Positions 55,004 through 62,976 of a DNA stretch of 64,000 nt are shown here, in pieces. This DNA is from CAWJMN01 sp963844055 (GTDB taxonomy: Bacteria; Planctomycetota; Planctomycetia; Pirellulales; Pirellulaceae). Numbering within the stretch: the first letter of the stretch is position 1; each line of letters opens with the position of its first letter. The stretch lies in contig CAWJMN010000002.1 in the NCBI GenBank assembly GCA_963844055.1, positions 2,170,001 to 2,234,000 of the forward strand, written 5' to 3'. The notes below the pieces were generated by a model that was not told the DNA's origin, made no database searches, and worked only from the letters and a program-made list of their open reading frames with translations. The translations under genes and the position numbers were made by a program.

Positions 55004-55417
55004 ATGGCTCGAATTAAGCACTATGAACTCGGTATTTCGGAACTTCAAAAGCATCCGGTATGGACATGGTTCTATGGTGATTTGGAGGAGCCAGAGAACA
55101 TGGTTGTCCCTGTTGAAATGACGGAGGAGGGGTTAGCAGAAGCAGATGTCCTCATGATCTACTCTCAATTTAAGACCGCTGCCGGCAATGAACACGATGG
55201 CTATGTAGTATTTGATCCAGACTTAGGGGAAGTTTTTGCAATTAACATATTCGTTCCTGGGTGCAGGATTCCTTTCAACATTCGATTAGCAGATCTGGCC
55301 CCAGAGCAGCTCCAACAATACGCAAAGGCGACGGGCTATTCCGCGAGTGATGTACTGCCAATCAAATATCGAACGAGGGCTTCGCTGTTAGATGTTGTCG
55401 GAGAATTTGGCTACTGA
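55004..55417 (+). CDS. Small hypothetical protein
   Basis: The start MARIKHYELG at 55004 excludes an upstream extension (from 54872) that runs through a repeat. The 137-residue acidic protein has alternating beta and helical segments (HPVWTWFYGDLEEPENMVVPVEM, GYVVFDPDLGEVFAINIFVP) and no signal or membrane segment. No family was recognised; its size and acidity are like those of immunity-type or orphan cargo proteins, but this is a weak inference. It is the first of a group of lone small genes with repeats between them. Confidence 0.55.
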   Translation: MARIKHYELGISELQKHPVWTWFYGDLEEPENMVVPVEMTEEGLAEADVLMIYSQFKTAAGNEHDGYVVFDPDLGEVFAINIFVPGCRIPFNIRLADLAPEQLQQYAKATGYSASDVLPIKYRTRASLLDVVGEFGY

Positions 55418-55479
55418 ATTAAACGGATAGTAGCCATGCCCCAAGTAATGGCTTGTGACACATATAGCCCTTATAGTAG

Positions 55480-55541
55480 CATACCCAAGTGGCAAGGCTG
55501 CCTCTTGTAAACCCCGTTTGGCGAGCAAAGGGGGCCACCCG
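55480..55541. repeat. GGCGAGCAAA repeat family, copy 1
   Basis: AAGTGGCAAGGCTGCC, then CTTGTAAACCCCGTTTGGCG, then AGCAAAGGGGGCCACCCGCG. A close relative lies at 57205-57262 and related copies lie within the tandem units at 58319 and 58568; a GGCGAGCAAAAGGGC fragment is at 54950. Confidence 0.65.
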
Positions 55542-55574
55542 CGTCTTTCGATCTCGTTGTTGGTAATAACGTGT

Positions 55575-55979
55575 ATGCAAACTATTAAGTTTCGTGACAG
55601 GTGTGTAATTTTATTCTTAGCGTATTATGCTGGGGCTGCTATAGGCTCTTTAGCTGGCAGCCTTTTTAGTCCATTTTGGCAAAACCCTTCGTTTTTTGAA
55701 CGAGTATTTATTTTCTTTGGTATTCCAGTTATTAACCTGGCTACACTCTTAATTGCTCCGCTTGTAGTAATTGGAACTTTTAGATTGCAAAATGAAAATG
55801 AGCGAATGTTTAGTATGGCTGTTATTCCTGCTGACCTGGCTGTAATTGCTTTATCAATATTTCTTTTGAAGTCAAAACAATTGAGTGCAATACACGTTTT
55901 GTTAGTTGTGTTTGCCTCTCTCGTTTTTAATCTGTGTTATGTAGCTTCAAATGTCATTGTTTTAGGCAATAGACTTTAG
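55575..55979 (+). CDS. Small AT-rich integral membrane protein
   Basis: The start at 55575 (MQTIKFRDR) was chosen because the upstream extension crosses the repeat at 55480. The 134-residue protein is nearly all hydrophobic, with about four membrane helices (CVILFLAYYAGAAIGSLAG, VFIFFGIPVINLATLLIAP, MAVIPADLAVIALSIFLL, VLLVVFASLVFNLCYVAS). The gene is much more AT-rich than its neighbours and uses codons such as TTA and ATA. This points to recent acquisition. The function is unknown. Confidence 0.55.
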   Translation: MQTIKFRDRCVILFLAYYAGAAIGSLAGSLFSPFWQNPSFFERVFIFFGIPVINLATLLIAPLVVIGTFRLQNENERMFSMAVIPADLAVIALSIFLLKSKQLSAIHVLLVVFASLVFNLCYVASNVIVLGNRL

Positions 55980-55990
55980 TGCGATATTGC

Positions 55991-56239
55991 GCCGGGTGCC
56001 ACTGCTGGCTTGTCCAGCAGTGTGGATGTTGCGAACGGGTGGAATAGAAGTGAATAACCAAAGCTCGATGACGAGGAGATGGTGCATTAGGAATTGACGT
56101 TCTCTCGCTACTACCGGACGCCCTTGTTGACCTAGGATGTTTGGCAAGAACTGCTTGCCGAGAGCTTCGACGTTCCGTTACTCAGAGAAAGGCACCGGCG
56201 ATTACCGCACTGCTGGACGAGCCAGCAGTGGCACCCGGC
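55991..56239. mobile_element. MITE-like element with 35-bp terminal inverted repeats
   Basis: The left end GCCGGGTGCCACTGCTGG and the right end (complement GCCGGGTGCCACTGCTGG) match over about 35 bp with two mismatches. Each end itself folds as CACTGCTGG-CTTGT-CCAGCAGTG (ACGAG in the right copy). The 249-bp element has no gene of its own. It ends 45 bp before the small gene at 56285 and could supply transcription or translation signals. Confidence 0.7.
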
Positions 56240-56284
56240 ATCGATCATCAACAACAGTCGATTCATAAATGGAGTTCCGTTGCC

Positions 56285-56686
56285 ATGAGGAATCGCAATG
56301 CCTATGGACAGCTGCAACGTTACGTTGGCGTAGTTATTCAGAATCTTCGTGTAGAGTATTGGTCGGACCCTCCAAATGCTTTGGACCATTTAATTTGTGT
56401 TGCAATCGAGTTCGCCAACGGAGACAGCTTGATCCTATCCTGTGCTGGTGACGGTGGAATCTCTGTTCGTAAGGGCAAGCTCGAAGGTGCTACAGGGAAT
56501 CGGCAACTACGAACGATTCACCAAACGCTGGGGCAAGTTATCCGCTTTATCGAGTGTGATTGCGACAGCGTCACCTTGTTTATGACAGAACATCAGGTCA
56601 GGCTCTCTAATCACGACGACGAATTGGAGATGACAGTGAACGGCCGTAAGGTGAGCGACTCGCTTGATGATTCGGCTATGGACTGA
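56285..56686 (+). CDS. Small hypothetical protein downstream of MITE-like element
   Basis: The start MRNRNAYGQL at 56285 excludes an upstream frame that runs through the MITE-like element. The 133-residue protein has beta-rich segments (YVGVVIQNLRVEYWSD, HLICVAIEFANGDSLILSCAGDG) and an acidic C-terminus (DDELEMTVNGRKVSDSLDDSAMD). No signal peptide. No family was recognised. Its pattern of short beta strands with acidic residues is loosely like the next gene's product, so the two may share a fold, but identity is too low to claim. Confidence 0.5.
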   Translation: MRNRNAYGQLQRYVGVVIQNLRVEYWSDPPNALDHLICVAIEFANGDSLILSCAGDGGISVRKGKLEGATGNRQLRTIHQTLGQVIRFIECDCDSVTLFMTEHQVRLSNHDDELEMTVNGRKVSDSLDDSAMD

Positions 56687-56752
56687 TCGTAGCTGTGGCA
56701 CTCGGCGAGATTCCGTTTGAAACTGGCAAGCATTACCGAGAGATGTCACACC

Positions 56753-57112
56753 ATGAGCAAAAACACCGATCTTATCGAACAATACTATGCAGTTCGCAAG
56801 GGAGATTTTGGTTACCTCGAACGTATTGAGCTAGTTCAGGACGTTGATCCAGTGAAGTGTAATGGCTTTCAACTGACGATCGTCCTTAGGTCTGGAACGG
56901 ATTCGTCGTCGCCTGCCCTTCGATTGGAATTTAAGGGAGCGCGCGATATTCGCATTGGGGATTTAGGGGGCCTCGTTTGTTACATGCTAGAGATTCGGTG
57001 CATCGAGGAGAGGCAATTGGAAGGCCTTCGATTTGAGGTAACAGAATCTGAATATGACGCTTTTTCGTTCGTATGCGAAGCATTTGCGTTTGTGAGTGAG
57101 ACGGGGGAATAG
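56753..57112 (+). CDS. Small hypothetical protein
   Basis: The 119-residue acidic protein (start MSKNTDLIEQYYAVRKG at 56753, with GAGAGA upstream) has beta strands (GFQLTIVLRSG, ALRLEFKGARDIRIGDLGG, EGLRFEVTESEYDAFSF). It is on the same strand 66 bp after the previous gene. No domain was recognised. Small, acidic, cytoplasmic proteins in such clusters are sometimes toxin-immunity or orphan cargo proteins. Confidence 0.5.
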   Translation: MSKNTDLIEQYYAVRKGDFGYLERIELVQDVDPVKCNGFQLTIVLRSGTDSSSPALRLEFKGARDIRIGDLGGLVCYMLEIRCIEERQLEGLRFEVTESEYDAFSFVCEAFAFVSETGE

Positions 57113-57204
57113 CCATTATGCAAGGCTCAGCAGTCACATTGCCGACCGCATGGATTGACTGCTGGTAAATGTAGTAGGTTGCAATGACAATGGCGTAGGA
57201 TAGT

Positions 57205-57262
57205 CAAGTGGCAGGGCTGCCTCTTGTAAATCCCGCTTGGCGAGCAAGCGGGGCCATCCGAG
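57205..57262. repeat. GGCGAGCAAG repeat family, copy 2
   Basis: AAGTGGCAGGGCTGCCTC, then TTGTAAATCCCGCTTGGCG, then AGCAAGCGGGGCCATCC. It matches copy 1 at 55480 at about nine in ten positions. Confidence 0.65.
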
Positions 57263-57293
57263 ATGGCCCGTAGTAGTAAATGAAGATGTTTGA

Positions 57294-58142
57294 ATGCCGA
57301 TGAAACCCAAGACGTTTTACCAAGTTTGGCTACTACTGCCTTTGATGATTTGTGTGGTACTTTTGGCAGGCTACTTTCGAATCGTTCGCGCGGCAGCCAG
57401 GTCTCAGATTGCACTTTTCAAGATTGCTTCACGCCATGATCCGCTGTTTGAGTATGATGTGGAAAAACCGTCAACGTTTTCGTTTGCGCAAACACTTGGC
57501 CTTGCTGCTCCAAAGTATGGCACTAAGTTGATGCTTAGCTCGTCTGACGTTTCAGATGTAGAGCTGCGCATGCTTTGCGATCTTAAAAATATAACAAAGC
57601 TGCACCTTGAAGAGACAGCAATATCCGATAGTGGTCTTGAAAGGATAGCTTTGCTGCAGGATTTAAAGTCGCTTCGGATTAAGTCGACACGGGTAGGGGA
57701 TGTGGCTGCAAATCATATTTCTCATCTGAAACAACTTGAGTCATTAAACCTAAAGAACACTCTTATAACTGATGAAGGTGTTCAGCTCATTGCTTCGATG
57801 CCCAAGCTAAAAGATCTTACGATTGGCAGCCCTTCGCTGACTGACAAAAGCTTGATGAGTATTGGCAGTATGTATTCACTTAAGGATCTAGCGATCAGCT
57901 CTCCTCGGGTGTCCGACGAAGGGTTGAAGCATCTCGACAAGCTGACAAACCTTGAGTGGCTAGATTTGACTAATACGTCAGTGTCTGATAGTGGATTAGT
58001 TCATTTGGAGACGTTGCCTCGCCTTGCGAGCCTATTTGTAGAGGGCAGCAACGTTACGATGGAAGGAGCTGCATTCCTGAAAGAAAGAATGAGTTCTTTG
58101 AAGTATGTGGACATTCTTCCGCGTCCTGCGGCCTCAAGATAA
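57294..58142 (+). CDS. Leucine-rich repeat protein with N-terminal membrane anchor
   Basis: The 282-residue protein has one hydrophobic segment (VWLLLPLMICVVLLAGYF). About seven LRR units of the type L--L-L--T-I-D-GL follow from about residue 90 (ITKLHLEETAISDSGLERI, LKSLRIKSTRVGDVAA, LESLNLKNTLITDEGVQ, LKDLTIGSPSLTDKSL, LEWLDLTNTSVSDSGLV). Such proteins are common in planctomycetes; the repeats probably bind a protein partner outside the inner membrane. Base composition is more AT-rich than in the core genes. It is the last of the orphan small-gene group. Confidence 0.7.
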   Translation: MPMKPKTFYQVWLLLPLMICVVLLAGYFRIVRAAARSQIALFKIASRHDPLFEYDVEKPSTFSFAQTLGLAAPKYGTKLMLSSSDVSDVELRMLCDLKNITKLHLEETAISDSGLERIALLQDLKSLRIKSTRVGDVAANHISHLKQLESLNLKNTLITDEGVQLIASMPKLKDLTIGSPSLTDKSLMSIGSMYSLKDLAISSPRVSDEGLKHLDKLTNLEWLDLTNTSVSDSGLVHLETLPRLASLFVEGSNVTMEGAAFLKERMSSLKYVDILPRPAASR

Positions 58143-58211
58143 TCGCGTGCATTCTATTGCGAAAAGGAAGCATGGCTCACGGTGGTCAGTCTGGATACCT
58201 GTGTTCCAGAG

Positions 58212-58697
58212 ATTGTCTCTTGCGACCACTAGGAAGAGACTTCGATGGGTTCCAGCTTGGAACAACCGCGCCCTAACAAGAGGGAAAACGCATAGGACGC
58301 GGCAAGAGGGCGCGTCGACGAAGTGGCATGGATTGCCCGCGGGTAAATGTCGAAGCTTGGCGAGCAAACAGGGCCGCCCGCGAGGTAGTAGCGGGGCGTG
58401 ACCTCCAATGGCCTGCGGCCACACCGGATCAAGATCCGGTGCTACCCACTGGTTCTAGACATTGTCTCTTGCGATCGCTGGGGAGAGACTTCGATGGGTT
58501 CCAGGTTGGAACAACCGCGCCCTAACAAGAGGGAAAACGCATGGGACGCGGCAAGATGCCGCGTCGACGAAGTGGCATGGATTGCCTGCGGGTAAATGTC
58601 GAAGCTTGGCGAGCAAACGGGCCACCCGTGAGGTGGTAGCGGGGCATGACCTCCAGTGGCCTGCGGCCACACCGGATCAAGATCCGGTGCTACCCAA
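58212..58697. repeat. Tandem duplication, period 249 bp, two copies
   Basis: Copies at 58212-58448 and 58461-58697 are over 90 percent identical by eye. Each has, in order, a TCTTGCGA/GAGAGACTTCGATGG segment, CGCCCTAACAAGAGGG, a GGCGAGCAAAC repeat, and a TGGCCTGCGGCC repeat ending in CCGGATCAAGATCCGG, a perfect palindrome around AA. No gene is supported, although several frames stay open in both. Confidence 0.85.
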
Positions 58698-58741
58698 TGA
58701 AGGGCATGTAGCCCAAAGAAGTGGAAACGGGCGGCGGGGTG

Positions 58742-59552
58742 CTACTCGGCAGATTCTTTCAGCAAGATGCCGATGCGAGCGGGGGGATAGTCGCGGATGT
58801 CCCAGTTGTCGTTGTCGTGTGTCAGGTCGGGCCACAGCTCGATCGGATTCACGCGAGTATCGCATTCGATCACTAGCACGCTTCGATCTGGGGCGGCATT
58901 CCAGAGTCCCCGCACGAGGGCATCCATGTCTTCCGCGCGAGAGATAAAACTCGTACGGCGGCGAGCAGAAGATCAACCAAGGAAGGCCGTTTTGCAGGAA
59001 GCGAATGTTCGATGCTTGGCCAGGGATCACCTTGCGTGGTGCGGGAGCGACCCCTTCGCCAGCCACTTCTGGATGGAGCTTCTCCATGGCGCGGCGGACC
59101 CACAAGAACGTGTCGGCAAAGCAGACTTCGCAGGCTTCCTTCTCGTGAAGGGACTCGACGTTCTTGGAGATGGTGATCGAGGTGGGGAGGTGCTTTTCTA
59201 GAAGGATCGCCTGGGAGCAGCCCCGGCTGATTGCTTCAAGCCCCAAAGCTCCGGTCCCTGCAAAGAGGTCAATCGCCACGCGCCCTTCGCAAAAGGTGCT
59301 GACGAGGTTGAACAGCGACTCGCGAACGCGGTCCTTCATGGGGCGTGTGCGAACGTCACCACTGTAGACGAGGGTTCGGCCGCGATGCTTGCCACCAATA
59401 ATGCGAACGGTGCCGGGGCCTTCTTGGGCCTCTGGGGCTGGCCGTCCGGCACGCTCGGGGGACTCGGCCCCTTCGGCGGCCTCGCGGCCTTCGGGCGCAT
59501 CGTGGTCACGGCGTTTGGAGCGGGGAGGACGAGAATCGCGTTTGGCGGGCAT
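58742..59552 (-). CDS. rsmD: 16S rRNA (guanine966-N2)-methyltransferase (one frameshift)
   Basis: RsmD methylates G966 of 16S rRNA with S-adenosylmethionine. About 270 residues after repair. After a charged 48-residue N-terminal extension come VRIIGGKHRGRTLVY, the SAM site AIDLFAGTGALGLEAISRG, and the catalytic loop IFCSPPYEFY (an SPPY version of DPPY). The last part is in another frame: EDMDALVRGLWNA, VLVIECDTRVNP, DYPPARIGILLKESAE. The break is at 58933-58939; one GC added to CTCGCGCGGAA (minus strand) gives LSRAEDMDALV. Read without repair, the protein would end in about 85 unrelated residues. Confidence 0.88.
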
Positions 59553-59785
59553 GTCGCAAGGCTTGCAAAAAGGGACGAGCAGAAAGGGGAAGGCCCCCCT
59601 CTGAAAAAAACCGGGCGAAATGCCTGACAATGGCGACGAACCATGCAGCAGCTTGGTTCGTACAAACAAGGTCGTGGGCACTACTTCGGGGTGGTGTCCA
59701 GGAGGTTGCCACGTGGCTTAATTCCCGGCTGAATGTATGGTAACCTACCGGTCTACAAGATTCGATTCGTAGGGAGTAAAGTTCC

Positions 59786-60956
59786 ATGAAGAACACCAAA
59801 AAACGTGCTTGGCTCAGGCTTTTGTCGGTTGTGGCAATCCAGGGATCGCTGGTTTTAGGCGGCTGGGATCTGTTTCAACCAGGGGGGGCGATGGCCCAAG
59901 AGGCGGCTCCAGCCGAGGCTGCTGCGGCACCGGGACCCGCTAGGGCGGAGTTCGAAAAGGTGTTTGGCGAGTGGAAGCAGGTCCTTAATGACCTGCGCGG
60001 TCAAGCAAAAGTACAATTCGGCCGACAAAGATGCCGACATCACTCCCTTCCGCGAGCAATGGAAGGCCCTGATCGCCAAGGGGAATAAGCAGTTGGCCAA
60101 ACTGCGTGAAGCGGCAATGGCCGCCTATGCAGAAGCGCCCAATACCGATCCGCAAATCACGCGGACGTTGGTAAAGATGGCCAACGATGCCTCGGCCAAT
60201 GATGATTGGGCCGCGGCTGCAGAGGTGAGCAAGCTGCTACTGGATAATGGCTGCGATGAAACCTCGCTGTTTAGCGTGGCGGGCATGGCGGCCTTTGGCA
60301 TGGATGATTACGAAGCGGCCGACAAGTTCTTCAAGCAGGCGGAAGGGGTTGGCAAGCTTTCCAACGCCGCGGCTGAGTTTCAAACGTTCGTGGGCGACCA
60401 AAAGGACCTGTGGGCCAAGGAACAAGAGATTCGCAAGGCCGAAGCCGCCAAGGATGATCTTCCTCGCGTGAAATTCACGACCGGCAAGGGAGACATTGTG
60501 ATCGAGCTGTTTGAGAACGAAGCGCCGGAAACTGTTGGCAACTTTGTGAACCTGGTAGAGAAGGGCTTTTATAACGGCCTGTCGTTCCATCGCGTGCTGG
60601 CGAACTTCATGGCCCAAGGTGGTGACCCGAAGGGAACCGGCGAAGGGGGCCCAGGCTACAACATCTACTGCGAATGCTACAAGCCAGAGTATCGTCGGCA
60701 CTTTGCAGGCAGCCTCAGCATGGCCCATCGCGGCCGTGATACGGGTGGTTCGCAATTCTTTTTGACGTTCCGCGCTACGCCGCACCTCAATGGCAAGCAC
60801 ACTTGCTTTGGTCGCGTAGTCGAAGGGATGGATGTTTTGGCTCACCTGCAAAAGCGTGATCCCGAAGGGGAAGGCTCGCCTGAGCCTGACAAGATCATCA
60901 AGGCAGATGTCATTCGCAAACGCGATCATGCCTACGTTCCCAAGAAGGTGGACTAA
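59786..60956 (+). CDS. Secreted cyclophilin-type peptidyl-prolyl isomerase A (one frameshift)
   Basis: About 390 residues after repair. A signal peptide (LLSVVAIQGSLVLGGWDLF) precedes a helical TPR-like region (DDWAAAAEVSKLLLDNGCDETSLFSVAGMAAF). A cyclophilin domain follows from about 220 (VKFTTGKGDIVIELF, LSFHRVLANFMAQGGDP, GSQFFLTFRATPHLNGKHTCFG). FHRV, GGDP and FF are active-site motifs. The break is at 59994-60001: one GC added to CTGCGCGGTC gives NDLRAVKQKYNSADKD, closely matching its neighbour's layout. It likely helps folding of exported proteins in the periplasm. The next gene is a tandem paralog. Confidence 0.88.
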
Positions 60957-61036
60957 CCCGCGCCGGGTTAGTTTGGGGACGGAAATTAAACGGATTGTGG
61001 CGTAGGGTAGGGCCGTTTCGGAGAGGGAGTTCTGGC

Positions 61037-62197
61037 ATGCGAGTTCGCTGGGGTTTGGCGGGGCTGTTGTCGCTTGGATGTCTCGTGCAAGGTGGCGCGA
61101 TTTCGGGGCTTGGTTTGCCGCTACGTACGACCACGGCCCAAGAAGCGGCTGCCGAGGCGGCCGGTGATCCTGTCGAGAAATTCCGCGTGGTCTTTGCCAG
61201 CTGGAACGCGCGTGACAAGCAGCTTGCGGAGATTGCCGAGAAGTACGCCGCTTCTACCAAACGCGACGAACAAGCCAAGCTTCGCAAGGAGTATTTGGCC
61301 CTGATTGCCGAGAGCGATGCCAAGATTGCTGAGCTAGAAAAGGTGGCCCAAGCGGCGTTTGCTGCGGCCCCTAACCTGGATAGCGAAGTGACCAAGGTCA
61401 TGATTGGGCTGGTGAACTATCACTATGGCCGAGATGACTTTGAAGGAGCTACGGCCCTGGGCAAGCAATTGCAAGAAGCGGGCGTGAAAGAGCCTGCCTT
61501 GCTGGCGATTTTGGGACGCACCGCCTACAGCATGGATGATTACGATCTGGCGGAGAAGCTGCTGACGGCGGCGAAGGATGCGGGCAAGCTTGATCCTGAG
61601 GGACGTAGCGACCTGGAAGAACTGCCTGCGCGAAAGAAGCAATGGGCGGCCGAGTTGGCCAAGCGTGAACGGGATGCTGCCAAGAACGATTTACCACGCG
61701 TGAAGATCGAAACCAAAAAGGGGACGATCATTGTGGAGCTATTTGAAGAAGAAGCTCCTGGGGCGGTAGGCAACTTTGTCAGCCTCGTTGAAAAGGGCTT
61801 CTACAACGGCACCTCGTTTCATCGTGTGCTTTCTGGGTTTATGGCCCAAGGGGGCGATCCGAAGGGGGATGGAACTGGCGGCCCGGGCTATCAGATCTTT
61901 TGCGAATGTGAACGGCCCGACCATCGCAACCACTTCCGTGGCACGCTCAGCATGGCACATGCGGGGAAAGATACGGGAGGCTCGCAGTTCTTTTTGACGT
62001 TCCGCGCGACGCCCAATTTGAACGGTCGTCATACGGCCTTTGGTCGCGTGATTGAAGGGCTGCCGGTGTTGGCTTTGATTCAGCGCCGTGATCCGAATGC
62101 GGCCGACAAGCCTGAGCCCGAAAAGATTGTGAAGATGGAAGTGATTCGCAAGCGCGATCACGAATACAAGCCGAAGAAATCCGCCGACAAGGATTAG
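61037..62197 (+). CDS. Secreted cyclophilin-type peptidyl-prolyl isomerase B
   Basis: The start MRVRWGLAGLL at 61037 follows GGAGAGGGAG; an extension to 60995 is not used. The 386-residue protein has a signal peptide and the same architecture as paralog A: a helical region (KYAASTKRDEQAKLRKEYLALIAES) and a cyclophilin domain (VKIETKKGTIIVELF, TSFHRVLSGFMAQGGDPKG, GSQFFLTFRATPNLNGRHTAFG). Substrate-binding motifs are intact. The C-terminus is lysine-rich. It lies 80 bp after paralog A, a local duplication, and they probably share a transcript. Confidence 0.92.
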   Translation: MRVRWGLAGLLSLGCLVQGGAISGLGLPLRTTTAQEAAAEAAGDPVEKFRVVFASWNARDKQLAEIAEKYAASTKRDEQAKLRKEYLALIAESDAKIAELEKVAQAAFAAAPNLDSEVTKVMIGLVNYHYGRDDFEGATALGKQLQEAGVKEPALLAILGRTAYSMDDYDLAEKLLTAAKDAGKLDPEGRSDLEELPARKKQWAAELAKRERDAAKNDLPRVKIETKKGTIIVELFEEEAPGAVGNFVSLVEKGFYNGTSFHRVLSGFMAQGGDPKGDGTGGPGYQIFCECERPDHRNHFRGTLSMAHAGKDTGGSQFFLTFRATPNLNGRHTAFGRVIEGLPVLALIQRRDPNAADKPEPEKIVKMEVIRKRDHEYKPKKSADKD

Positions 62198-62301
62198 TAG
62201 GCGAGGTGATGGCTGGGCATTTTCAGAGCCGGAAGCGTCAGCGACGGCCATCCCTCGGTGAAGTCGCCGTTGGCACCGCGCGGCTGTTGGCCAGGAAGCG
62301 G

Positions 62302-62375
62302 GGGAACACTGGCCAGGCTCGAAAAGAGCTTTGAATAATGGCGGCCCCTGTTTCGAGCAACTTGCCAGTGCCACC
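62302..62375. repeat. REP-like hairpin element, copy 2
   Basis: AACACTGGCCAGGCTCGAAA pairs with TTTCGAGCAACTTGCCAGTG over an imperfect stem of about 18 bp. It shares both ends with 53554-53630. It lies between the cyclophilin and the pterin dehydratase genes, which converge here. Confidence 0.7.
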
Positions 62376-62480
62376 ACAACCAATGCATCGCAGATTTGCA
62401 TTGATGGTTGGAAGCGCAGGGCGGAAGGTTGCCCGTGGTTTGCGTAGCGTCGTTAGGTCTGTCGGCGCTAACCTACTCGA

Positions 62481-62858
62481 CTAAGAAGTGGGAGAGGTGC
62501 ACTTGCCGGCGGGGGTGAGGGTGTCGATTTTGGCAGCAAGGATGAAGTCGTTCTCGCTAAGGCCGCCGATGGCGTGGGTATAGGTCTCGATCCAGACGTT
62601 GCGATAGCTTTCCAGATGCAGGTCGGGATGGTGCTGGTCTTCTTCGGCGATTTGGCCGACCGCTTCCAGAAACTTCATGGCGGCTAAGAAATCTTTCATG
62701 CGCCAGTCTTTGCGAATTCGCTCGCCGGCGTGCGTCAGATACCAGCCGGGAAGTTGTGCCAGTTGGGCGTTAACCACATCGACCGGAACGATCATTACGC
62801 CTCCTTCGCAGGGGACGCACTTCTTCTGCGTGAGCTGATTGCCGGATTGGACATCCAT
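62481..62858 (-). CDS. 4a-hydroxytetrahydrobiopterin dehydratase (pterin carbinolamine dehydratase)
   Basis: The enzyme dehydrates the carbinolamine formed by pterin-dependent hydroxylases. The 125-residue protein contains the family core: LAQLPGWYL, FLAAMKFLEAVGQIAEEDQHHPDLHLESYRNVWIE (read in parts: AEEDQHHPD) and TYTHAIGGLSENDFILAAKID. The two histidines in QHHPD and the later TH are the active-site set. A GAGGTC site precedes the ATG. Alone in its location; no phenylalanine hydroxylase gene is adjacent. In bacteria this protein may also act on other pterins, such as the molybdopterin-like ones. Confidence 0.93.
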   Translation of the reverse strand: MDVQSGNQLTQKKCVPCEGGVMIVPVDVVNAQLAQLPGWYLTHAGERIRKDWRMKDFLAAMKFLEAVGQIAEEDQHHPDLHLESYRNVWIETYTHAIGGLSENDFILAAKIDTLTPAGKCTSPTS

Positions 62859-62892
62859 GATCGACCTCGTTCTTATGTTCGATGAGACGACG

Positions 62893-62928
62893 AAAAAAGG
62901 CTCCCCGACCTTCGCCGCGGAGCCTTTT
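62893..62928. terminator. Bidirectional intrinsic terminator
   Basis: AAAAGGCTCC pairs with GGAGCCTTTT. It lies downstream of the minus-strand DUF1559 gene and upstream of the dehydratase gene, so it would stop read-through between them. Confidence 0.85.
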
Positions 62929-62976
62929 GAATGGAAATGGTTTAGGTCAGGCTGCTAAGCACCCTGCGGCCAACGA

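Noticed and set aside
58134..58672. Several open frames of about 65-100 codons on both strands
   Set aside because: They are all inside the tandem repeat units, recur in both copies with changed frames, and have no coding bias.
58212..58697. CRISPR-like array
   Set aside because: Two copies only, unit of 249 bp, no regular spacers, no cas genes.
20454..60956. Programmed ribosomal frameshifting as explanation of the broken genes
   Set aside because: No slippery heptamers or downstream structures are shared by the sites; seven share only a GC loss in GCGC, and the affected families are not known to use it.
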